Below, one piece after another: positions 37,847 through 50,364 of a stretch of 64,000 bases of DNA; within the stretch, counting starts at the first letter, position 1; each line of letters begins with the position of its first letter. The translations under genes were made by a program, and so were the position numbers. A model generated the notes under the pieces. It was not told the origin of the DNA and made no database searches. It worked only from the letters and a program-made list of their open reading frames with translations. This DNA is from Eonycteris spelaea (lineage: Eukaryota > Chordata > Mammalia > Chiroptera > Pteropodidae), in the NCBI GenBank assembly GCA_003508835.1, contig PUFA01000084.1:248001-312000 (forward strand), read 5' to 3'.

Positions 37847-39216
37847 TTAGGCTTTATTAAGGTTTAATTGACATATTTCTAAAGTATATGATTTAATAAA
37901 TTTTGACATATGTATACACTGTGAAAACAACTCCACAAACAAGTTAGTAAACATATGCCCAAGAATTTCTTTGGATCCTTTTGTAACCTTCTCTTCCAGC
38001 CTTCCCCATAAGCACCTCACCCCATCCCCAGGCAACCACCAATCTGCTTTCTGTAACAATGCATTTAGAATTTTATATAAATGAAATCATACAGTATGCA
38101 TCCTTTTTGTCTGATTTCTTTTCCACAGTGTAATTATTTTGAGATTTTTCCATGTTGCAGCATGTATCAACAGCACATTCCTTTTTATTGCTTAGTAAAT
38201 CATTAAATGCATATACCAGAATTCGCTTATCCATTTACCTATGGAGACTTTCTTTCATTCTTTCAGCTTTTGACTACAGAATTTTAAGTTTTTGGTTGCT
38301 ATGAATGTCTTTGTATGGATATATGCTTTTATTTATCTAGGGTAAACAACTAGATGTAAAAACGATAACATAAGTGTATGTTTAAATCTTTAAGGACCTC
38401 CCAAATGGTTATACCATTTTACATTCCCACCAGTAGTGTGGGAGGGTTCTATTTCTTCCTCATTCTTGCCAGTACTTAGTATGATCAGTCTTTTTAATTT
38501 TAGCCACTATAAAGATGCATAATGATATCTCATTTAGTTTTAATTAGATGAATGTTGTTGAGTATCTTTTTGTATGCTTATTTGTTGTCAGTAAGTCTCT
38601 TTTGTGAACTATTTATTCAAATCTTTTGCCTATACTTTTATTGGGTTGTTTATCTTAGAGTTTTGAGAATTAAAAATATTCTAGATAGAAGTCCTTTATC
38701 AGATGTATGCTTTACAAATATTTTCTCCTAGTCTGTGTTTTAACTTTATCTCATACTGTCTTTTGAAGAACAGATATTTTTACTTTTGAAGAAGTCTAAT
38801 TTATCCACATGTTCTTTTATGGAGCATTTAATTGGTATCCTATATAAAAAAAATTTGTGTCTAATCTAAGGTCACAAAATTTTTTTTCTGGGTTTATAGT
38901 TTCAGATTTTATATTAAGGATCATGATCCATTGTAAGTTAATTTTTTAAAAGTTGGTACAAAATATGAAGCAAAGTTAATTTTTTTATACTAGATATCCA
39001 ATTGTTTAAGTACATTTCTCTACTTAATTGACTTTGCACCTATGTCAACAATCATTTGCTCATATATATATGGGTGTATTTCTGGAGATTTTATTGAGTT
39101 CCATTGATCTATTTGTCTCTGGACAAATACCAAGCTGCTAACTAGTAACACTAGTTTTTAAAAAGTCTTAAAATCAGGTAGTATTGGTCCACCAACATTT
39201 CCTTCTTTTTTTAAAT
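37847..39216 (-). mobile_element. Old L1M, 3' part (host of the 11-kb insertion)
   Basis: Minus-strand 3' UTR (37.85-38.2 kb) and ORF2 C-terminus (38.2-39.2 kb) ending at attggtccaccaacatttcc. The next consensus segment is found at about 50365 (tttagctactctaaatcttt), so the two are halves of one element. Confidence 0.8.
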
Positions 39217-40950
39217 GAAGTATAGTTGGTATACAATATTATATTAGTTTCAGGTGTACAACATAGCCAGTCAACATTTACATATCTTACAATATGCTCA
39301 ACACACTAAGTCCAGTAACCATCTGTCACTGTGCAAAGTTATCACTATTATTGATGATATTCCCCTTCATCTTTTTCACCCATTCCTCCACTCTGGCAAC
39401 CATCAGTTTGTTCTTAATTTCTATTTTGTTTTGTTTGTTCATTTGTTTTGACTTTTTAAAAATGCCATACAAAACTGTAATCATGCAATATTTGTCTTTC
39501 TCTAACTTATTTCACTTAGCATAATATTCTCTAGGTCTATGCGTGTTGTTGCACATGGCAGGGTTTCTTTTTTATTGCTGGGTAATGTTCCATTGTATAT
39601 ATGCCACATCTTCATCCATTCATCTATCACTGGACACCTAGGTTGCTTCCATATTTCAGCTATTGTAAATAATGCTGCAATGAACAAAGGGGTGCATATA
39701 TCTTTAGTTTTTGTTTTCTTCAGATTAATACTCACAAGTGGAATTACTGGGTTGTATGGTAGTTCTATTTTTACTTCTTTGTGGAATCTCCATACTGTTT
39801 TACATAGTGGCTGTACCAATTTGCAGTCTCACCGACAGTGCACAGGGGTTCTTTTTCTCCACATGATCAATAATATTTGTTATTCTTGACTTTTTGATAA
39901 TAGCCATTCTAACAGGTGTGTGATATCTCATTTTGGCTTTGATTCGCATTTCCCTGATAATGATGTTGAGTATCTTTTTCATGTATCTGTTAGCCATCTG
40001 TACATCTTCTTTGGAGAAATATGTCTTCATGTCCTCTGCCAATTTTTTGATTGGATTATTTTTTGTTAGCAAGTTTCATGAGTTCCTTATATATTTTGGA
40101 TAGCAATCCTTTATTGTATATATCCTTTATGAATATTTTCTCCCATTCAGTAGGTTGTCTTTTCATTTTGCTGATGGTTTTGTTCTAGCGCAGAAGCTTT
40201 TTAGTTGAATATGGTTCCATTTGTTTATTTTTTATTTTGTTTCTCTTGCTCAAGGGGATATATCCAAACAGGTATTACTCAAAGTGATGTTAATTAATTT
40301 ATTTCCTATGCTTTCTTCTACCAGTTTTATGACTTCAGGTCTTACATTTAAATCTTTAAACCATTTTGGGTTTATTTTTGTATATGGTGTAAAAGAGTAG
40401 TCCAAGTTGATTTTTTTTTTTTTTGATGTATCTGTTCAATTTCCCCAGCACCACTGTTGAACAGACTATTTCTCCGTTGTATATTTTTGCCTCCTTTGTC
40501 ATAGATTGATTGACCATATAGGCTTGGGTTTATTTCTGGGCTCTCTTTTCTGTTTCTGATTTACAAGTCTGTTGTTGTGCCAGTACCATACTGTTTGATT
40601 GTTATAGCTTTGTAGTATAGTTTGAAATCATGGCGTCTGATGCCTCCATCTTTCTCAAAATTTCTTTGACTATTTGGGGGTCTTTCTCAAAATCTCTTTC
40701 TCAAAATTCTTTTGCTATTTGGGGTCTTTCATGATTCCATATAAATTTTAGGATTATTTGTTCTATTTCTGAGAAGAATGCTATAGAAATTTTGATAGAG
40801 ATTACATTGAATATGTAAACTTCATTGGTTACTGTGGTCATTTTAACAATATTAACCCTTCTAATCCATGAGCCTGGTATGTCCTTCCATTTATTTGTGT
40901 CCTCTTCACTTTTTCTTCAATGTTTATAATTTCCAGTACAGGTCTTTATC
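39217..40950 (-). mobile_element. L1 ORF2 C-terminus and 3' UTR
   Basis: 3' UTR with attagtttcaggtgtacaac, tagcataatattctctaggt; ORF2 end with cattcatctatcactggaca, tgctgcaatgaacaaagggg, gtggaattactgggttgtat. It is less decayed than the adjoining copy of the same ORF2 region at 40.95-41.78 kb. Confidence 0.8.
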
Positions 40951-42722
40951 TCCATGAGTTCTTTATATATTTTAAATGTCAACCCCTTATCAGATAGATT
41001 ATTGGTGAATATCTCCTCCCTTTCCATAGCTTGTCTTTTTGTTTTGTTGATGGTTTCCTTCTCTATATAAAAACATATTCGTTTGGCAGTACCATTTGTT
41101 TCTTTTTTTTTCTTTTGTTCCCTTTCCCTGAGGACACATATCCAAAAAAATATTACTAAGAGTGATGTCAAAGAATTTACTGCCCATGTTTTCTTCTAGA
41201 AGTTTTATAGTTACAGGTCTTACATTTAAATCTTTAATTTGTGTTTCTTTTGTATACAGCATAAGAAAGTGATCCAGTTTCACTGTTTTGCATGTCTGTC
41301 CTATTTTCCCAGTACCATTTATTGAACCTACTATCTTTATTGTATATTCTTGCCTCCTCTGTTGTAGATTAATTGACCACATAGGTGTGGGTTTATTTCT
41401 GGGCTCTCTAGTCTGTTCCATTCATCTGTGTCTGCTTTTACACCAGTACCATGCCATTTTGCTTACTACAGCTTTGCAGTACAGTTTGATATCAGCTAGC
41501 ACAATAACTTTCTACTTTGTTTCTCTTTCTTAAGATTGCTTTGGCTATTTGAAATATTTTATAATTCCATGTAAATTTTAGGATTATTGGTTCAAGTTCT
41601 GTAAAAAATGTCATTGGTGGTTAGAAAGAGATTGCATTGAATCTATGAATTGCTTTGGGTAGTATGAACATTTTAACAAAATTAATTTTTCTATCAATAA
41701 ACATGGTATAGCCTTCAATTTATTTGTATCTTCAGTTTCTTCAATTTCTACAGTTTTCTGCATTCAGTTTTTTTTTACCTCTTTGGTTAAATTTATTCTC
41801 AGGTATTTTATTCATTTTGATGTAGTTGTAAATGGAATTGTTTTATTAACTTCTCTTTCTGTTCATTATTGGCACGTAAAAATGGAACCTATTTCTGAAT
41901 ATTAATTTTGTATCCTGATACTAAACTGCATTCATTTATTCATTAATTCTAACAGTTTTTTCGTATAATCTTCAGGGTTCTCTCTGTACAGTATCAGGTA
42001 ATCTGCAAATAATGACAGTTTTACTTCTTCGTTTCTAATTTGGATGTCTTTTATTTCATTTTCTTTTCTGATTGCTGTGTGTAGGGTTTCCAATACTACT
42101 TTGAATAAAAGTTGTGAAATTGGAAATCATCATCTTATTCCTGATCTTAAAGAAAAGCTTTCTGCTTTTCACTGTTGAGTATGATGTTAGCTGTGGGGTT
42201 GTCATACATGGTCTTTATAATCTTGAGTTATGTTTCCTACATTGCTGAAAGTTTTTATTATAAATGGATGTTGGATTTTGTCAAATGTTTTTTCTGTATC
42301 GATATAATCAGATGATTTTCATCCTTTATTTTGGTTATATATTTTATCATTTAATTGGCTTGTGGATATATCAAAACAGACTGGAATACTAGGAATTAAT
42401 CCTGGTTGATCATAATGTATGATCTTTTTAGTGTATTGTTGAATTCTGTTTCCCAATATTTTGTTGAGGATTTTTGCATCTATATTCATCAGAGATGTTG
42501 GCCTATAATTTTCTTTTTGTTGTTGTTGTACCTTTGTCTAGTTTTGTTATCAGAGTAATGCTGGCCTCATAAAATGAGTTTGGGAGCCCAAAGGATAGGT
42601 ATGAATTCTTTTTTTAATGTTTGGCAATATTTACCTGTGAATCCATGTTTTCCAGGGTTTTTGTTTGTGGGGAGTTTTTTGATTACTGATTCAATTTTGT
42701 GAGGACTTTTAGTTTTTTTCAT

Positions 42723-42776
42723 ATATATATATATGAAATATATTTTTTTCCTTATTATATAAAATATATATATATT
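42723..42776. repeat. (AT)n-rich low-complexity tract
   Basis: Alternating AT runs separated by a T-rich spacer. Confidence 0.85.
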
Positions 42777-42912
42777 TTTCCTTATTCAGCCTTGGAAAAT
42801 TGTGTGTTTCTTGGAATTTATCCATTTCCTCCAGGTTGTCCAGTTAGTTGGCATGTGATTGTTCATAGTATTATCTTATAATCCTTTGTATTTCTGTGGT
42901 ATTGGTTAATTT

Positions 42913-43149
42913 CTTTCTCTCTCTCTCTCTCTTTCTTCTTCTTTCTCTTCCTTCCCTCCCTCCCTCCCTCCTCCTTCCCTTCCTTCCTTCCTTCCTTCCT
43001 TTCCTTCCTTCCTTCCTTCCTCTCCTTCCTCTTCCTTTCCCCTTTCCCCCTTTCTTTCCTTTCCTTTCCTTTTCCTTTTCCTTTTCCTTCTTTTCTTCCC
43101 TTCCTTTTCCTTCCTTTCCTCCCTCCCTCCCTCCCTCCCTTCCTTCCTT
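42913..43149. repeat. Polypyrimidine (TTCC/CT)n tract, about 235 bp
   Basis: Almost purely C/T on the plus strand: (TC)n, then (TTCC)n, (TTTCC)n and (CCCT)n blocks. On the STXBP5L sense strand it is all purine (GGAA type). The long serine/proline or Arg/Glu/Lys-rich open frames here are artefacts of the repeat. Confidence 0.97.
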
Positions 43150-43352
43150 AATTTTGGACCTTTATGTCCTGCAAATCTTATCAATTTGTTCATATTCAAA
43201 GAACTAACTCTTGGTTTCATTGATCTTTTCTTGTTGTTTTTTAAAGACTCCATTTCATTTATTTCTGCTCTTTATTACTTCTTTCTACTCACTTCAGGCT
43301 TTGTTCTTCTAGTTCCTTTGGTGTAAGATTTGATTGTTTATTTGAGATTTTA

Positions 43353-45325
43353 AAATATAAATAATATATTTTATTTTAAAATTATAATTGTCATATATTA
43401 TTATTAGTTTCAGGTGTACAACATAATTATTAGACATCTACATAACTCATGAATTGACCAATAAATCTAGTATCCATCTGACACTGTACACAGTTATTAC
43501 AATATTATTGACTATATTCCTTTTGCTATACTTTATTTCTCCATGACTATTTTATAACTATCATTTTGTACTTCTTAATTCCTTCTCCCTCTTCCATCTA
43601 CTCCTCCAACTCCCCTCTCACCTTGTAACCCTCAAAATGTTCTCTGTATTTATGAGTTTGTTTCTGTGTTGTTTGTTTGTTTAGATTCCACATGTATGTG
43701 CAATCATGACATCTGGTTTTCTCTATCTGACTTACTCCACTCAGCACAATACCCTCTAGGTCCATCATGAAATATCTTTTTTCCATCCCTTTACTTTGTA
43801 TGTGTCTTTTAATCTGAAGTGAGTCTCTTGTAGGCAGCATAAGTAAAGGTCTTGTTTTTTTATCCATTCAGCCACCCTATCTTTTCATCAGAGCATTTTA
43901 TTCTTTTTCATTTGAAGTACTTGTTGATAGATATGTAGTTGTAATTTTTTTATTCATATTTTGATACTTTTTTTTCTGATTAAATAAGTCCCTCCAACAT
44001 TTCCTGTAATACTGGCTTGGTGGTGATGAATTCCTCTAGCTTTTTCTTGTCTGGGAAGATCTTTATTTGTCTTCAATTCTAAATGATAGCTTTGCTGGGT
44101 AATCTTGATTGTAAATCCCTACTTTATATCACTTGGAATATTTTGTGCCAAGTCCTTCTGGCTTGCAAAGTTTCTGTTGAGAAATAGCTGACGGTCTAAT
44201 GAGTGCTCCTTATAGGTAACTAATTTCTTTTCTCTTGCTGCTTTTAAGATTCTCTTTGTATTTAACCTTTGGAATTTTTTTAATTCTGATATGTCTTGGT
44301 GTGAGCCTATTTGAATTCATCTCATTTGGGACTCTCTGCACTTCCTGGGCTTGTATATCTATTTCTTCTCCATGTTAGGGAAGTTTTCAGTCATTATTTT
44401 TTGAAGTCAGTTTTCATTCCTTACTCTTGTTCCTCTCCTTCTGGTACCCCTGTGATGCAAATACTATTATGCTTGATGGCACAGAGGCCCCTTAAACTAT
44501 GCTCATTTTTTTAAATTCATTTTTCTTTTTTCTTCTGATTAATTGGGTTTTTTTGGTATGGAATAAATTAGTGGAATTGGTTTGGATGAGCCCACAAGTT
44601 AGGAGAGGTGAAGTCTAAGAGAATCCCCTGGGCAGAGCAACCTGTGTTACTCAGATTGATAGGGACTCAGATATGGCAGCCACCTGTGTCTGCACATTGG
44701 GAGAGGGGTGGTCTCAACCGAGGAACAATGGATACTGACAATATTTCTTTCTGGGGAGAAAGTAATTAGTTACCTCCAGCCCTCTCCCTGAATTTAACAA
44801 CTCAGCATCTCTCTGTATGTCCCTAGTCCTCGTCAAGCAGCTGCACCAGCACTGGAGCTCAGAGAGAGTGAGTCTGTCACTGCGTAAGTCCAGGCCTGGG
44901 ACCTTTAAGTGGAATGTCAGCAACTCCTGCAGCTCTCCATCATACTCAGCCATGATCTCCACTGATTTTTCACTCCTGGAGGTTGTGGGGACTTTTCTTC
45001 CTGGCACTGGAAGCCAGGTGTGGGGCTAGGACATCTTACTTCTCAGGGGGGCAGGGGGTGGAGAGGCAGTTCTGCTGCCAAGATAACCCTCCCAATTCTC
45101 TCCACCACCACACATCATTGTAGGACCAGGATGTTTTGTCTTCGTCTCTCCTACCAGTCTCGAAGTGACTTCTCATGTATGTCCCCAAGTGTAGGACTTC
45201 ATTTAGTTCAGCCAGACCTCAGGCAACTCTCAGTGATGGTTGCTCTGAAGTTTTGTTATAATTTTGGTGTGGTCGCAAGAGGATATATGTACAGCAGTCT
45301 ACCTTCTACACTATCTTGATGGGTC
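43353..45325 (-). mobile_element. HAL1-like internally deleted L1, about 1.97 kb
   Basis: Inserted into an L1 whose sequence reads straight on from tatttgagattt (43352) to gattttttgtcttg (45331). In element order: 5' UTR (45.32-44.54 kb, GC-richer), ORF1 remnant (44.54-43.93 kb), a short endonuclease segment reading MLPTRDSLQIKRHI, then a jump to the ORF2 C-terminus (MDLEGIVLSGVSQIEK) and 3' UTR. RT is missing entirely. Structure matches half-L1 (HAL1) elements. ORF1 is broken. Confidence 0.75.
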
Positions 45326-48060
45326 ACTTTAGATTTTTTGTCTTGATTTTTGAGGTAGGCCTGTATTGCTATAAAGTTCTTTCTTAAAATTGCTTTAGAT
45401 GTGTTCCACAGGTTGGGGGTAATTCTGTCTTCATTTTCATTTGTCTCAAGGTATTTTATAATTTATTCCTTTGTCTTGTTAGCCAATTCATTGTTTAGTA
45501 GCATTTTTTTAGCCTCCATGTGTTTGTGTTTTTCCATTTTCTTCTTGTAATTTATTTTTAAATTCATACCATTATGATCAGAGAAGATGCTTGATATGAT
45601 TTCGGTCCTCAAATTTATTGCTACTCATTTTGTGGCCTAACATGTGGCCTATCCTGGAAAATATTCCATGTGCACTTGAGATAATGTATATTCTGCTTCT
45701 TTTGAGTGAAAGATCTTAAAAATATCAATTAAGTTAATCTGGCCTAATGTGTCATTTAAGGTTACTGTTTCCTTGTTGATTTCTTGTCTGGATGACCTAT
45801 CTATTGTTATCAATGGTGTATTAAATTCCCTTACTATTATTGTCTTACTGTTGATCTCTCCCTTTACGTCCATCAGTTTTGGACTTACATATTTAGGTGC
45901 TCTTATGTTGTGTGTGTACATGCTTATGATAGAGATATCCACTTGGTTGATTTATCCCTTTACCATTATGAAATGCCCTTGTCTCTTATTACAGCCATTA
46001 TTAAAGTCTATTTTGTCTGACATAAGTATTACTACTCCATTTTTTAATATCCATTTGCTTAAAATACATTTTTCCATCTCTTTATTTATAATCTGTATGT
46101 ATCTTTCAATTTGAAGTGGGTCTCTTATAGGCAGCATATATATGGATCTTGGTTTTTTATTCATTCAGCCTCCCTGTCTTTTTATTGGAGCATTTAGTCC
46201 ATTTACATTTAAAGTGATTATTGCCTGGTGTGTAGTTATTGCATTTTGAATGTTTTTTCATTGTTTTTGTGGTTCTCCTATGTTTTTTAAATTCTCTTTC
46301 TTCTCTCGTATATTAACGACTTTCTATAGTGTCATGTTTGGATTCTCTTCTCTTACTTAGTAATATGTCAGATTTTTGGTTGTGGTTACCAAAAATGCTT
46401 CACATATATATGCTTCACATATACCAAGCTATGTTTATGGCAGTCTATTTTAAGTTGATGGTAATTTAAGTTTGAAAACATTCTAAAATCACTATAATTT
46501 GTAGTCATCTATGTTAATTTTGTAATAATTTTTTACTTTTGTGTGTGTTGTGTGCATCCCTTAATTTATTACACATGACCTTCCAACTTTTACTTTTTAA
46601 CCTTTGTATTATCTCTGTCATCAGTTTATCCACTGCTTTTATTAAGTGTTTACCTTTGTTAGTGAGAATTTCTTTCCTATTTTCTTATTCATATCTGTAA
46701 TCCTTTCTTTTCCCTTAAAGAAATCCCTTTAACATTTCTAGTAATACTGGGTTAATGGTGGTGAACTCCTTTAGCTTTTTCTTGCCTGGGAAAATCTTTC
46801 TCTCTCCTTCGATTCTAAATGATAGCCTTGCTGGGTAGAGTAGTGTTGGCTGTATGTTGTTCTTTTTATACTTCTGAATATTTTATGCTGCTCCCTTCTG
46901 GCCTGGAAAGTTCTATTTAAAAGTCATCTAATAGTCTAATGGGAGATCCCTTGTACTAATTGCTTTTCTTTTATTACTTTTAAGATTTTTCTTTAACTTT
47001 GGTAGTTTATTATGATGCATCTCAGTGTGGGTCTCTTTGGGTTTATCTTGTTTGGGACCTTATGCACTTCCTGGATTAATATGTCTAGTTCCTTTGTCAG
47101 TTAGAAAAGTTTTCAGTCATTATTTCTTCAAATAGGTTTTCAAACCCTTGCTCTGTCTTGTCTTTCTGGTATCCCTATGATGCAAATGTTGGTACCTTTG
47201 ATGTTGGGACTGTTTAGCAGGAAGTTCCAAGCATGCCTTTGGCCACACTGCTTGTTTGGAATTTGTGGACCTTTGACAAATTTTAAGAATGTCCACACAT
47301 TGGATTAGTGGAGAGAAGCTGCTGGAAGCTGCTTAAACCAGGTGTACTAATTGGATTGGGGAGGTCTCATGGAATCTTGGGGGTGGGGGTACAGTATTAG
47401 AGACTTTAATAGAGAGCCCATATTTATCACCCACTTGAGCATGTTGGCTGTTTCAGAGGAGCACTCTACAAAGGAGCAACTGAGCCTGCCATTGCTGCTG
47501 TTCCAGGAGAGAGCTGTCCTGACTCTTCTTTCCCTAGTCTTCCCCCTGAAGTTTGTCAATTCACTGCTCCCCATATGTCTCTGACTCTTTTCAAGCTGAT
47601 GCTTCTGCACTGAACCTCAGAGCAAGTGAGTTTGTGAGGGAGTGAGTCAGTGTGCAGGCCCCTCAACAAGAATGCCTGGGACTCCAGCAGGCTTCTGTCT
47701 CATTGGATGTAATCCCCACTAGTTTTCACAGGCAGATATTATAGGAACTCCTCTTACTGGCACTGGTGCCCCAGGCTGGGGAGTCAAGTGTGGGGTGGGA
47801 CCAGCTGCTCCTCAGGGGTTACCTCCACAGCTGAGATATCCCTCTCAGTTCTTAATAACCACACGGTAGGTGTGGGAACTTTCTATTCCTCATCTATACC
47901 CCTTCTACTAGTCTCCTCGTGCCTACTTTTTTATATCCTTAGTTGTAGGACTCTGTTCAGGTAGTCTTCAGGTGGTTCTCAATGATAGTTGCTGCATAAT
48001 TTAGTTGTAATTTTGATGTGGTCATGGGCGAATGTGTTGATCTCTTTCCTTTTGATGGGC
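45326..48060 (-). mobile_element. L1 5' part (5' UTR, ORF1, endonuclease)
   Basis: 5' UTR 48.06-47.19 kb, ORF1 47.19-46.2 kb, endonuclease 46.2-45.33 kb. Readable pieces on the minus strand: IIVREFNTPLITIDRSSRQE (endonuclease) and MLPIRDPLQIERYIQ. It is continuous with the ORF2 segment below 43.35 kb apart from the nested element. Confidence 0.75.
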
Positions 48061-50364
48061 CTGACTTTCTTTAGCACTTTGGGTTCCTTTCTCTATTTTT
48101 TGTGTATATTTGTAGATGTTTGTTTATGGTTACCATGAGGTTCATATATATCCATCTATACCTATAGCAGACTATTTTACCTGATAGGTGTTTTAAGTCA
48201 AATGCATTCTTAAAGAACTATATTTTTAATCCCCCCTTCCACTCTTTTTGATGTCATATTTTATATCTTTGTTTTTTGTATCCTATTATACTTTATGGTA
48301 GTTACAATTTTGCTACTTTTATCTTTTAACCTTCATATTATCTTTTTGTCTTCTTAAGTGATTGGTTCACTGTATTTATATTTGTTGTTACCAGTGAGAT
48401 TTTTCTTCTTTCCTGCATTATTTCTAATTACAACCTTGTCTTTTTTGCATAAAGAAGAATCTTTATAATTTCTTGTAAAACTAGTGTAGTGGTGGTGATT
48501 CCTTTTAGTTTTGTTTGTTTGGGAAACTATCTCTCCTTCAAGTCTGAATAATAACCTTGCTGTCTATAGTGATCTAGGTTTTAGGCTTCTTTCTTTCAAC
48601 ACTTTAAACATTTCCTGCCACTTCTCTCTGGCCTGTAAAGTTGCTGCTGAGAAATCAGCTGACACCTTATGGGGTTTTCCTTATATGTTAATTGTTTCGT
48701 CTCGATATCTTCAAGACTGTTTCTATATCCTTAACTTTTGCCTTTTTTTTAAAAAAAAAAAAAACAAAACTGTGTCTTAGTGTGGGCCTAATGGGTTCTT
48801 CTTGCTTGGAACTCTGTGTTTCATGGATCTGGATTTCTGTTTCTTTCCCCAATTTCTTTTCAGTTGTTATATTTTCAAATATTCTTCCTTCTCCCCTTCT
48901 CTCATTATTCTCCATCTTGAATCTCTATCATGCGAACATTAGGCTCTTCTGATGTCTCACCAAAAATCATACTATTTTTTAAATCTATATTTTCATTTTT
49001 TCCTACAGGGTGATTTCCATATTCTGTCTTCTTGGTTGCTAATCCATTCTTTTGTATTATCTAATATGTTGTTGATTCCTTCGAATGTATTTTTTTTTAA
49101 TTTCAGCTATTCTTCCTGATTGTTCTTTACAATGTTTTCTAATCCTTTTTTTTTTTTTTGACATTCTCTCTGAGTCCCTCTATTCTAGTCTCAAGTTTGT
49201 TGAGTGCTTATGACCATTTCTTTGAATTATTTATCAAGCAAATTACTTATCTGTTTCATTAGGGTTTTTCTCCAGGATTTTCTCTTATAACTTCATTTGG
49301 GCCATATTCTTCTGTCTCTGCATTTTTTTTATTTGACTTTGTGTTTGTTCCAATGAGTTAAATAAAATAGCTTTCTCCCAACCGTGAGAAGGTGTACTAT
49401 GTGTAGACTGAATGCTGGATGATTTTGGCAGGCTAGCTGTAGCCAGGATAGGAGACTGGTGTGCCATTTGGCCAGAAGAGTTGTTTCCTGATGGAGCAGT
49501 CTGGTGTACACATGTATGCAGTAACTCCCTGTTATTCTGGCTGTCCATAGCCAGAAAGGAGTCTGGGCAGGGCAGCCCTGTGTGCATGTACCCCAGCACT
49601 TTGCTAGTTCTGTGCTTTCTCCAGTCACATCAGCCCTAGGTGCTCACACAGTAGTTCTCCACCAGTTCTGTAACTTTTCCGGGTATGGCAACCCTGTATG
49701 AGCTCGCAGCAGCACTCCTACTAGTTCCACACTTACTCTGGATGGGGCAACCCTGTGTGCATGTACTGTAGCACTTTGCTAGTTTTGTACCTTCTCCAGG
49801 TGGGGCAGAGCCACATGCATGTACATCAGTACCCTACCATCTCTGCACTTTCACTGGATGGAGCAACACCACATGTGGGCACTAAAGCACTTTGATATTT
49901 TCATACCCTCTCTGGGCACGAGAAGCCCATGGGCACTTCGTAGTGGGTGCACAACAGAACACCTTGCTGTGCTTTCTAGATCAACCTCAGGGTAAAGCGG
50001 CCCCATGCCTGTGAGCTATGGCATCGTCCTTTTTCTACTGGAGGTAGTTCAGGAGGGTTTGCTAGAGACACACTGCAGCATCCTCTCAGGTCAGCCAGGG
50101 CCCGTGGATAGAGCTCTTGCCAGCAGGGGAAACATATACAATGGTCCTCGTTGGGTTCTCTAGTCAGCCTGGAGAGTTCCCTCAGCTTCCAGAGAGCTCT
50201 CACAGTTTCACTATGTAATCTCTTCTTTGTTGTGTAGAAGCTGTTCAATTGTTCCTCAGTTATCCTTCAGTAGGAACTGCTGTAAATATAGGTATAGCTT
50301 CCATGTGTTCTTGGGAGGCAGTGAGCTCATGTCCTCCTTGCTGCCTATTTTGGTCCCACGTCTC
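48061..50364 (-). mobile_element. Third L1 5' UTR and ORF1
   Basis: ORF1 remnant 48.07-49.38 kb (ctggcctgtaaagttgctgc, ttgctgagaaatcagctgac order). 5' UTR from 49.4 to 50.36 kb is GC-richer and holds tandem units of about 60 bp (separate entry). No 3' part of its own adjoins it. Confidence 0.65.
49488..49950. repeat. Tandem array of about 60-bp units in L1 5' UTR
   Basis: About seven imperfect units, each with a gcaaccctgtgtgcatgta-like phrase, then agcactttgctagtt and tctccagg-like phrase. Unit starts fall near 49563, 49623, 49683, 49742, 49801 and 49858, with a weaker one before 49563. Units differ from each other noticeably. Confidence 0.8.

Larger units (their letters stand above)
40951..43352 (-). 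mobile_element. L1 ORF2 (RT to linker region), second copy
   Basis: Begins at gagttctttatatatttt, repeating the ORF2 region of the neighbouring fragment, and runs through RT (gatattttttgcatctatat-like, ttcatcagagatgttggcct) to the linker before RT (ctaactcttggtttcattga, gtgtaagatttgattgttta). Contains the pyrimidine tract at 42.9 kb. Confidence 0.75.
39217..50364 (-). mobile_element. 11-kb composite of L1 sequences inserted in L1M
   Basis: Minus-strand mosaic. In element order: 5' UTR (50.36-49.40 kb), ORF1 (49.38-48.07 kb), a second 5' UTR (48.06-47.19 kb), second ORF1 (47.19-46.2 kb), endonuclease (46.2-45.33 kb), a nested 2-kb L1 (45.32-43.35 kb), linker/RT (43.35-40.95 kb), then a second ORF2 C-terminal copy and 3' UTR (40.95-39.22 kb). 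Flanks share a t-rich direct repeat (tccttctttttttaaa against gttgttctttttaaaa). All ORFs are broken. Confidence 0.7.

Noticed and set aside
39502..41421. Minus-strand frames of 90-140 codons with polymerase-like peptides
   Set aside because: Pieces of broken L1 ORF2, covered by the L1 entries; none is an independent gene.
42896..43253. Open frames of 103 and 115 codons over the pyrimidine tract (Ser/Pro/Phe-rich and Arg/Glu/Lys-rich)
   Set aside because: Low-complexity translation of a simple repeat inside L1; no start context, splice sites or homology.
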